Assembly (NCBI GenBank): GCA_020024465.1
Contig: JAHHTT010000023.1
Coordinates: 1-33,185, forward strand
Reading direction: 5' to 3'
Origin: Odoribacter sp.
GTDB lineage: Bacteria > Bacteroidota > Bacteroidia > Bacteroidales > Marinifilaceae
Length of the DNA stretch: 33,185 nucleotides
In this document: piece by piece, positions 25,358 to 31,794 of the stretch
Layout: every line of letters starts with the position of its first letter
Numbering within the stretch: position 1 is the first letter of the stretch
Notes under the pieces: model-generated
Told to the model about the DNA's origin: nothing
The model's input: only the letters and a program-made list of their open reading frames with translations
The model's database searches: none
Position numbers and translations under genes: made by a program

Positions 25358-25963
25358 TCAAAAGACAAGCAACCGCTCTTCCAAACCGTTATGATCCTTG
25401 GATTCCGGCTGCTGAAGAGGAACACCAAAAGGCATCTGAGCCACCAGTTCCCAATCCTGACTGATCTTCCACGTCTCCTTCACTTCATTGTCAATCAAAG
25501 GATTATAATGCTGAAGGGAAACCCCGAACCCCACATCCTCCAACATGGCCCAAACAGCCAACTGGTGCATGGCTGAAGTCTGCTGCGACCAAACGGGGAA
25601 ACGGTCCTTATAAGTGGGAAAATCCGACTGCAGTTTTTTTACAGTTGTCATATCCTCAAAGAAAAGGACAGTCCCGTAACCGGAAGCAAAACTCGTATCG
25701 ATTTTTGTCTCGGTCCTGGCAAAAGCTTCCGCAGACGCAATCCTTTTTTTCAAGACATCCTTGGTCAGCGTCCACAACTTTGCATGATTTTCACCCAACA
25801 GCAGCACAAGCCTGGTTGATTGCGAATTAAAGGCAGACGGCACATGAAGCAGGGCAAATTCAAGAATCTCTCTTATCGCCCCGTCCGAAACGGGAGAAGA
25901 GCCGCCCAGATGATAATAACTTCTCCGGCGCTCCAATACTTCTTTAAAATTTCTTGGCATCAT
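25358..25963 (-). CDS. Nitroreductase-family FMN protein (FRM2/HBN1-like)
   Basis: A 201-residue protein beginning MMPRNFKEVLERRRSYYHLG; the ATG can be at 25963 or 25960. The layout fits the small nitroreductases of the COG3560 type: RRRSYY near the N-terminus, HVPSAFNSQSTRLVLLLG for flavin contact, SGYGTVLFFED in the middle, and VGFGVSLQHYNPLID followed by MPFGVPLQQP near the C-terminus. It should bind FMN and reduce nitro or quinone-type compounds with NAD(P)H; the actual substrate cannot be told. It is the first gene of a pair with pirin and has a promoter with two exact TAnnTTTG boxes upstream. Confidence 0.88.
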   Translation of the reverse strand: MMPRNFKEVLERRRSYYHLGGSSPVSDGAIREILEFALLHVPSAFNSQSTRLVLLLGENHAKLWTLTKDVLKKRIASAEAFARTETKIDTSFASGYGTVLFFEDMTTVKKLQSDFPTYKDRFPVWSQQTSAMHQLAVWAMLEDVGFGVSLQHYNPLIDNEVKETWKISQDWELVAQMPFGVPLQQPESKDHNGLEERLLVF

Positions 25964-26011
25964 AAGTAAAAGTTCAGATAATACGAAAGCCGCTCACAGA
26001 CGACTTCCAGA

Positions 26012-26036
26012 CAAACATATATTTCTAACAAATATA
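26012..26036 (-). promoter_or_regulatory. Tandem -7 boxes upstream of the nitroreductase gene
   Basis: On the minus strand TATATTTG (26036-26029) and TATGTTTG (26019-26012) both match TAnnTTTG exactly. TTGG at 26058-26055 is a weak -33 for the first, with an 18-base spacer. Two transcription starts are possible. Confidence 0.55.
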
Positions 26037-26100
26037 CGATTTTTTTCGACAATACCAAGAATGATTGAAAAAAAAGACGATTCACATATTCTCCTGTATC

Positions 26101-27246
26101 CTATCGGAGAATTTTAAAGGCAATATCCAAATACCGATCGAGGTCTATCGTTTTTTCCCGATTATACACATCGCTCCGTTTGTGCCCCAAACGGACCACC
26201 ATGGCATTCTTCTGCGGAATGACAAAAAGATATTGCCCTCCCAATCCCCGGAAAGCCGGAAATGAAATACCTTTATAATGAACCACCCAGATTTGAAAAC
26301 CGTAATAATCCAACGCACCGTCACCGAACTCGTTCTCCAGGTAGGAAGCCGGAGAAACCGCCTCCTTCAAATACTCCGCATCAATCACCTGTCTGCCGTT
26401 CCAGTTGCCTCCACACAAGATTAGCCGTCCCAAATGAGCCAAATCACGGGCCGTTGTATTGAAACAGCAATAAGTCTTCTCGTCCCCTCCTTCACGGTCA
26501 AGATTCCATAACGCATCATTACATGCCTGAATCGGTTTCCACAATTTTTCTCCGGCATACTCACTGATCGTAACGGGAATAGCAGCTTCCAACACAAACG
26601 AAAGCAACTGCGTGTCGCCGCTCTTATAAGAATAACGCTTACCCGGTTCTTCCTCCGGCTCGAGATCCATCACCAAGCGGCGGATATTGTCTCCATAATA
26701 AGCCTCCGTCGTCTTGGAAACCAAGGCTGTATACGCCTCGTCCCAATTCAGCCCGGAACTCATGGTAAGCAGATGCCTCACCGTTATCCCAGCCTTATCC
26801 CCTTCATTGAACTCGGGCAGATACTTGCCCACTTTATCATCAAGACTCCCGATATATCCCTCCTGATGCGCAATCCCCACCAACAGCCCCACGATACTCT
26901 TCGTTGCGGAAAAAATATTCGATAAAGTCGACGGAGTCCATCCGTCACGATACTCCTCGTACAACACACTGTCATGCTGGATCACCAGAAAAGACACCGT
27001 CTGCATCTCATCCATGAAATCATTCTCCGCCTCCGTCATTTCGTAGGCATTGAAATCCGAAGCCGCAGGAAAATCCCAACAGGAATCAGCCTTTTCCACT
27101 TTATTGGAAGCAAATATATAAGTATCCGAAATATCCGGATACCAATGTATCAAAGCCTGCCGCATATAAAAAGGCAGACAGCAGTAAACCGCGGCGGACA
27201 GCAGCAACACGGCCCCGAGGCCAATCAACAGTCTTTTGTTACGCAT
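26101..27246 (-). CDS. Serine hydrolase, beta-lactamase/class C fold (6-aminohexanoate-dimer hydrolase-like)
   Basis: A 381-residue protein with an N-terminal membrane segment (MRNKRLLIGLGAVLLLSAAV), probably an uncleaved anchor or signal peptide. The catalytic SxxK motif is SATK, with S113 and K116. The second motif is YSY at residues 205-207 (GKRYSYKSGD), and a conserved glycine segment, RGLGGQYLFVIP, stands where the KTG/HxG motif would be. The YSY and GLGG forms suggest an esterase or amide hydrolase and not a true beta-lactamase. The body lies in the periplasm. The gene is 14 bases after coaD and is probably co-transcribed with it; I see no functional link between them. Confidence 0.87.
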   Translation of the reverse strand: MRNKRLLIGLGAVLLLSAAVYCCLPFYMRQALIHWYPDISDTYIFASNKVEKADSCWDFPAASDFNAYEMTEAENDFMDEMQTVSFLVIQHDSVLYEEYRDGWTPSTLSNIFSATKSIVGLLVGIAHQEGYIGSLDDKVGKYLPEFNEGDKAGITVRHLLTMSSGLNWDEAYTALVSKTTEAYYGDNIRRLVMDLEPEEEPGKRYSYKSGDTQLLSFVLEAAIPVTISEYAGEKLWKPIQACNDALWNLDREGGDEKTYCCFNTTARDLAHLGRLILCGGNWNGRQVIDAEYLKEAVSPASYLENEFGDGALDYYGFQIWVVHYKGISFPAFRGLGGQYLFVIPQKNAMVVRLGHKRSDVYNREKTIDLDRYLDIAFKILR

Positions 27247-27260
27247 AACAGTCCGAACAA

Positions 27261-27749
27261 TTACAAATCCTCACAATGGCGGAGATCTTCCGTCGTCAGG
27301 CGTTCCGGCAAAAACTTCGTGACATCGCCTCCATTCATATAAATATTGCGTACAATCGTAGAACTCACAAAAGTATGCTCGGTAGAAGTCAGTATAAACA
27401 CCGTTTCAATATCACCGTCCATCGCCCTGTTTGCCTGACCGATCGCCCGTTCATACTCAAAATCGGCAGCCGTACGCAATCCCCGGATAATGATATGGGA
27501 ATTCACCTGCTGACAGAAATCAACCGTCAAGCCGGAATAAGGCTCCACACTCACCCGGCCGGTATCGCTGAAAGCCTTCTGAATCAGCTTAATCCGACTT
27601 TCAGTAGAAAGAAACTCTCTTTTCCCGGGATTAATGCCGACAGCTATAATGATTTTATCAAACAATTTCAATGCCCGGCGCACAATCTCTTCGTGCCCGA
27701 CGGTAAAAGGATCAAAAGACCCCGGGAATACTGCAATTCTTTCCATCAT
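27261..27749 (-). CDS. coaD: Phosphopantetheine adenylyltransferase
   Basis: A 162-residue enzyme of coenzyme A synthesis, which adds AMP from ATP to 4'-phosphopantetheine. The N-terminus has AVFPGSFDPFTVGHEEIV, including the nucleotidyltransferase motif TVGH at residues 16-19. RGLRTAADFEYE and ILTSTEHTFVSSTIVR, the latter with the second ATP-binding motif, are also present. The length is standard. Two adjacent ATG codons (27749 and 27746) are possible starts. It is the first gene of a pair with the serine hydrolase. Confidence 0.95.
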   Translation of the reverse strand: MMERIAVFPGSFDPFTVGHEEIVRRALKLFDKIIIAVGINPGKREFLSTESRIKLIQKAFSDTGRVSVEPYSGLTVDFCQQVNSHIIIRGLRTAADFEYERAIGQANRAMDGDIETVFILTSTEHTFVSSTIVRNIYMNGGDVTKFLPERLTTEDLRHCEDL

Positions 27750-27779
27750 ATTATCAATCCGTCTTTACATTTGGAAGGA

Positions 27780-27787
27780 CAAACATA
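27780..27787 (-). promoter_or_regulatory. -7 box for coaD
   Basis: On the minus strand TATGTTTG matches TAnnTTTG exactly, and TTTA lies 19 bases upstream, a three-of-four match to the -33 box. The leader to the ATG at 27749 is about 25 bases. Confidence 0.6.
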
Positions 27788-27934
27788 GCGAAACAAACGT
27801 GATAAATAAAAGAAAAAGCCTTAAATCTTAATTTCCGATTCCCGTTTAAAAAGAAATACGCAAACGATTTGAAAGAAATAATGATTTTTTTCCATAATTT
27901 CTCTCCATTTATTAGCAGTTGTCATTTTTGTTTT

Positions 27935-27951
27935 CTATGTTTGTAACATAG
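27935..27951 (+). promoter_or_regulatory. -7 box inside an inverted repeat, promoter of the pyruvate carboxylase B-like gene
   Basis: TATGTTTG (27936-27943) matches TAnnTTTG exactly; TTAG stands 20 bases upstream as a weak -33. The box is embedded in CTATGTT-TGT-AACATAG (27935-27951), a perfect 7-bp inverted repeat. This could be a repressor site over the promoter. Confidence 0.6.
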
Positions 27952-27974
27952 TAAAAACACAAACTTACTAAACT

Positions 27975-29831
27975 ATGGTACAGAAACTATTAATCAGAGA
28001 CCTCACCCTGAGGGACGGACAACAATCATCTTTCGCAACCCGTATGACACAAAAGCAAGTGGACAGGGTGTTACCGTTTTATAAAGACGCCAACTTCTAC
28101 GCAATGGAAGTCTGGGGAGGCGCAGTTCCCGATTCAGTAATGCGCTACCTGAACGAAAATCCGTGGGAGCGTCTGGAAAAAATCAAAGCATCCGTTGGCA
28201 ATGTCTCCAAACTTACGGCCTTGTCCAGAGGTCGCAACCTATTCGGATATGCTCCTTACACGGATGAAATCATCGAAGGATTCTGCCGCAACTCCATCGA
28301 GTCCGGCTTGGGAATCATGCGTATTTTCGATGCTCTGAACGACGTAAACAATGTCAAATCAACCATCAAATATGTAAAGAAATACGGAGGGATGGCCGAC
28401 TGTGCCGTCTGTTATACCATCGACCCCAAATATCCGAAACTCAGCTTCATAGACAAACTGAAAGGCAAAAAGAATCCGGAGCCGGTGTTTACCAACGCCT
28501 ACTTTCTGGACAAAGCCAAACAGATGGCAGCCTTGGGAGCCGATATGGTCACCATCAAAGACATGAGCGGCCTGATTTCTCCGGCCAGAATTGCAGAATT
28601 AATTCCTTTATTCAAACAGCATCTTTCCATTCCGGTAGATTTTCACACACACTGTACGCCCGGTTACGGATTGGGAGCGGTGCTCATGGCCATCATCAAG
28701 GGAGTGGACATAGTTGACACCAATATCTGGAACTTTGCAGGCGGTACCGGTGCTCCGGCTATCGAACTGATATACATCTTCTGTAAGAAATTAGGCATCG
28801 AGCTGGATGTCAATATGGAAGCCGTTGCAAAAATCAACAAGGAATTGTTCGGCATCCGTAAAGAGCTGGAGGCATTCGATGCCAGCAAACAGTTTCCGAA
28901 TCCGTTCAACCCGCTGACAGACACACTGCCTGCCAACATTGACAAAGAATTCGACAATGCCATTGCAGCAGCCAAAGCCAACAACGAAGAAGCCCTTCTG
29001 GCAGCCTGTCACGCCATCGAAGCATACTTCAACTTCCCGAAACCCAACGAACTGGTAAAGAAAGCCGAAGTGCCGGGCGGTATGTACAGCAACATGGTAG
29101 CCCAGTTGAAACAGTTGAACTCAATGGACATTCTGGAAAAAGCGATGGAATTGATTCCCACCGTACGTCTGGCTGCCGGTCTGCCTCCGCTGGTGACTCC
29201 TACCAGTCAGATTGTAGGAGCACAAGCCGTTAACTGTGCCATGGACCTCAAAGCCGGCAAACCGATGTATAGCAACGTATCCAACCAGTTTGTCAACCTG
29301 GTGAAAGGCGAATACGGAAAAACTCCGGTCCCGGTAGACCCTGAATTCCGTTTCAAAATAGCAGGGACCCGTGAAGAAATCCCATACGACACCAGCAAGA
29401 ACCAGATGCAACCCAATCCGGAATTGCCGGAAGCCGGCGGAGTAAAACTGGCAGCGACAGAAAAAGAAATATTGTTGCTTGAATTATTCCCACAAGTAGC
29501 CAAAAACTTCCTGACCAGACAAAAAACGGAAGCATACGCAGCTCTCCACAAAGCGGAAGAGCCCAAGGCTGCCACTCAGTCAGCAGCAGACGAGCAGGCA
29601 AATGCCCCCATCACCGGAAAAACCGTGAAAGCTCCCATGCCGGGCAACGTACTCCGCTTTACTGTAAAGCCGGGTGATAAAGTGACCAAAGGACAAACAG
29701 TAGTCGTACTGGAAGCCATGAAAATGGAAAACAGCATCGCATCAGATTACGCAGGAACGGTAAAACGCCTGCTGGTAAAAGAAGGTTCGAATGTCGCTGC
29801 AGACGCACCGATGATTGAAATAGAAATCTGA
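27975..29831 (+). CDS. Pyruvate carboxylase subunit B / oxaloacetate decarboxylase alpha-like protein with biotinyl domain
   Basis: A 618-residue protein with a TIM-barrel carboxyltransferase domain and a C-terminal biotinyl domain. Near the N-terminus is RDLTLRDGQQSSFATRM, the family signature. The metal-site residues are present: the carboxylated lysine at K195 (MVTIKDMSG) and H224/H226 in DFHTHCTPGYG. The biotinyl domain occupies about residues 545-618 after an Ala/Pro/Glu-rich linker, with the acceptor lysine K583 in EAMKMEN, 35 residues from the end. The domain exchanges a carboxyl group between biotin and pyruvate/oxaloacetate, as in PycB, OadA and transcarboxylase 5S. No biotin carboxylase gene adjoins it. 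It is a single-gene unit with its own promoter and terminator. Confidence 0.92.
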   Translation: MVQKLLIRDLTLRDGQQSSFATRMTQKQVDRVLPFYKDANFYAMEVWGGAVPDSVMRYLNENPWERLEKIKASVGNVSKLTALSRGRNLFGYAPYTDEIIEGFCRNSIESGLGIMRIFDALNDVNNVKSTIKYVKKYGGMADCAVCYTIDPKYPKLSFIDKLKGKKNPEPVFTNAYFLDKAKQMAALGADMVTIKDMSGLISPARIAELIPLFKQHLSIPVDFHTHCTPGYGLGAVLMAIIKGVDIVDTNIWNFAGGTGAPAIELIYIFCKKLGIELDVNMEAVAKINKELFGIRKELEAFDASKQFPNPFNPLTDTLPANIDKEFDNAIAAAKANNEEALLAACHAIEAYFNFPKPNELVKKAEVPGGMYSNMVAQLKQLNSMDILEKAMELIPTVRLAAGLPPLVTPTSQIVGAQAVNCAMDLKAGKPMYSNVSNQFVNLVKGEYGKTPVPVDPEFRFKIAGTREEIPYDTSKNQMQPNPELPEAGGVKLAATEKEILLLELFPQVAKNFLTRQKTEAYAALHKAEEPKAATQSAADEQANAPITGKTVKAPMPGNVLRFTVKPGDKVTKGQTVVVLEAMKMENSIASDYAGTVKRLLVKEGSNVAADAPMIEIEI

Positions 29832-29848
29832 TCGACAGACCTATAGAC

Positions 29849-29880
29849 AAGCCCGGTATCATGTACCGGGCTTTTATTGT
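29849..29880 (+). terminator. Intrinsic terminator after the PycB-like gene
   Basis: AAGCCCGGTA (29849-29858) pairs perfectly with TACCGGGCTT (29864-29873) around the loop TCATG and is followed by TTATTGTT. The same stem could also stop the convergent TauE/SafE transcript. Confidence 0.92.
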
Positions 29881-29909
29881 TATTCAACTTACCGGAACAG
29901 CCTCCTCTG

Positions 29910-30638
29910 TCAAATCCCTAACAAAAAAAGCATCCCCGTCATCCCGATATAAATATAGATAACGTATCGAAGCAACAAAATCGATATATGACGAAACACA
30001 TACGCACCGATGATATTTCCGATAATCACCCCCGCTATTCCGGAAACATACCCGGAAGCAACTGCCGGAGTAAAAAATCCATTACAGGCCCTTGCAACAG
30101 TCATCACCAGATTTCCAAGTAAAAAATAAGTCTGCGTCATGGCAATATAATGATTCTTATCCTGCTCCGCATTCACAAAATAAAGCACCGCCGGCGGTCC
30201 CTGCATCCCGAAAAATCCTCCCATCAGTCCGCTGACAGATCCGGCGGCAATCTGTACCGATACGGTCGGCCTCACCTTGATACGCCTGCTGAAAAATATA
30301 AAATAGACACTCACCACTATCAGCGTGATACCCAGAAGAATATTCAAAATGACATATTCCATCCGCCTCAACGCAAAGACCGCCCCAACCGACATCACCA
30401 TAAAAGTCAATAAAATAGGCAGAAGCCTGCGCCAGACGATGTATCTCCATTTCTGCACCACAATGATGAACGAAGTCGTCATCGCCAGAATTCCCGAAAG
30501 CGTAGTGGCCTCTCCATACGACCCCAGAATAGCCGGCAGCATCGTCATAATAAAGATACCAAATCCGAATCCGGCAGTCCGTTGCACAAAACTGGCCCCA
30601 ATACTCAATATGAACAGCTTAAATACAAGTGATTCCAT
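29910..30638 (-). CDS. TauE/SafE-family membrane transporter
   Basis: A 242-residue integral membrane protein. The start at 30638 (MESLVFKLFILSIG) is chosen because a longer frame from 30704 adds a charged segment before the first membrane span. About eight hydrophobic segments are visible in two halves. The two family glycine motifs are present: AGFGFGIFIMTMLP in the first half and GGFFGMQGPPAVLYF in the second. Members export sulfite, sulfoacetate or other organic anions; the substrate here is unknown. It stands alone, between the convergent PycB-like gene and the lipoprotein gene on the same strand. Confidence 0.9.
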   Translation of the reverse strand: MESLVFKLFILSIGASFVQRTAGFGFGIFIMTMLPAILGSYGEATTLSGILAMTTSFIIVVQKWRYIVWRRLLPILLTFMVMSVGAVFALRRMEYVILNILLGITLIVVSVYFIFFSRRIKVRPTVSVQIAAGSVSGLMGGFFGMQGPPAVLYFVNAEQDKNHYIAMTQTYFLLGNLVMTVARACNGFFTPAVASGYVSGIAGVIIGNIIGAYVFRHISILLLRYVIYIYIGMTGMLFLLGI

Positions 30639-30743
30639 TTCTGCAAAAAAATACTCCCTGGGGGTTTTCTCCGAATACCGAGACCGGAAATCATCCGCCG
30701 ACACTTAGTCCCTCTCCCATTACCCTCCCAAAAATGTCCCACT

Positions 30744-30799
30744 CCCCTCCCACCTTTTTCCGTTCCTACTCCGAAGTTTATCCGAAGCTTGTCCGAACG
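30744..30799. repeat. Dispersed intergenic repeat, copy B
   Basis: This 56-base stretch matches the minus strand of 2389-2334 at 50 of 56 positions in a hand alignment, with no gap. It lies upstream of the TauE/SafE start, in the 257-base gap 30639-30895. It has only one orientation of the unit, unlike copy A. Confidence 0.8.
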
Positions 30800-30895
30800 A
30801 GAAGGTTTTAGCAACGGCAGAACAAGAGACAAACAACGGCTCAAGCCCCCAGGAATGTAAAAGAAAGACAGGGAAAATACCGAAAACAAACAAAA

Positions 30896-31438
30896 CTATT
30901 GCAGCTCCATCATCCCTTCCTCTACGACCCGATGCACTCCTTCAACACCCGAATAAAAAGCACGCGCTTCATCTTTCGTGGCACAGGAGGATACTTTTAT
31001 GGCAACAGCCCTGTAGTTGACATATTGGTGATAAATTTCATCGCCCCGTTCACGGGCAAGAGACGACAGATGCTCTTTAGCCGTTTCGTTTTCATAATAG
31101 ACGATAAAACGGAACGTTCCATCGGAAACAGGCCTGCCGTCAATCGACACGACCCGAGGCCCTCCCCTTCCCGGCAGCGGATTGAATACGACAACGGTAT
31201 GCGGATTTTTATCCGTATCCATACAAAGAAATTCATAATTAGTACCGGCCACGATCTGCATACGCACTTTCTTGGGAGTAAAACGCATATCTCCTTTCAT
31301 GGCCTGAATGAAAAGCTTCTGTATCTCCGGAGTAATTTGGGAAGGATGACCGTAAGCTCCAACCAGAGCATTGTCTTTACTTCTACAAGACACAAAAACA
31401 AACAGGATGGCAAGAATGTAAATCAATCGTTTCATCAT
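30896..31438 (-). CDS. Lipoprotein with a stefin/cystatin-like and a subtilisin-inhibitor I9-like domain
   Basis: A 180-residue lipoprotein precursor. The signal MMKRLIYILAILFVFV leads to SC with C18. Residues about 24-98 resemble cystatins of the stefin kind: VGAYG at 26-30 as the N-terminal trunk, TPEIQ at 36-40, the first binding loop QIVAGTNY at 61-68 (motif QxVxG), and VFNPLPG at 84-90 where stefins have a similar LPG/LPH segment of the second loop. Residues about 108-180 resemble the I9 fold of subtilisin propeptides and the yeast proteinase B inhibitor: FIVYY, AKEHLSSLARERGDEIYH, YRAVAIKV, then GVEGVHRVVEEG. Family knowledge: cystatins inhibit papain-like cysteine proteases and I9 domains inhibit subtilases. 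A two-headed inhibitor is my inference. The gene stands alone between the TauE/SafE and mnmE genes. Confidence 0.75.
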   Translation of the reverse strand: MMKRLIYILAILFVFVSCRSKDNALVGAYGHPSQITPEIQKLFIQAMKGDMRFTPKKVRMQIVAGTNYEFLCMDTDKNPHTVVVFNPLPGRGGPRVVSIDGRPVSDGTFRFIVYYENETAKEHLSSLARERGDEIYHQYVNYRAVAIKVSSCATKDEARAFYSGVEGVHRVVEEGMMELQ

Positions 31439-31794
31439 ATAGCTTTAAAATATGGGACCATAACCGGCCCGCATTGTTTACAAATGATATTCATCTGATA
31501 ATCATCTTGCGAAGATACATATTTGCCCCATCCCAAACAATAAAATGGCGACATATTGTCAACATCATTATTATCACGGTCTGCAATCAAAGCAAAAACA
31601 CTCTAATCATCGGTAAAACACGCGCTTGCCTTCTTGTCAAGCAAGCGCCTTCGGAATGCTTGAAAAATTGAGTACAGAAACCGCTGCTATCAGAAAATAT
31701 CCGAAGAAACAGCTAAAAGTCAATATACCCATATCCTACTTTAGCTGAAAAAGCGTATTTTTGCCAATATTAGTTTATCAAACACATAAACACC
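31439..31794. other. Gene-free stretch of 356 bases between divergent genes
   Basis: I find no gene or tRNA here. It contains a hairpin with arms GCGCTTGC (31622-31629) and GCAAGCGC (31641-31648), an exact -7 box for mnmE, and a weak minus-strand box TATCTTCG (31510-31517) that could serve the lipoprotein gene. Confidence 0.6.
31756..31763 (+). promoter_or_regulatory. -7 box for mnmE
   Basis: TATTTTTG matches TAnnTTTG exactly. No good -33 box is seen. The leader to the ATG at 31795 is about 25 bases. Confidence 0.6.

Noticed and set aside
26101..27246. A true beta-lactamase giving antibiotic resistance
   Set aside because: The SxxK motif is present, but the second motif is YSY and the third motif is GLGG in place of KTG. 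This points to an esterase or amide hydrolase of the same fold.
31600..31680. A tRNA gene suggested by the GC-rich hairpin upstream of mnmE
   Set aside because: No cloverleaf, no T-arm GTTCGA-type sequence and no acceptor stem could be formed around it.
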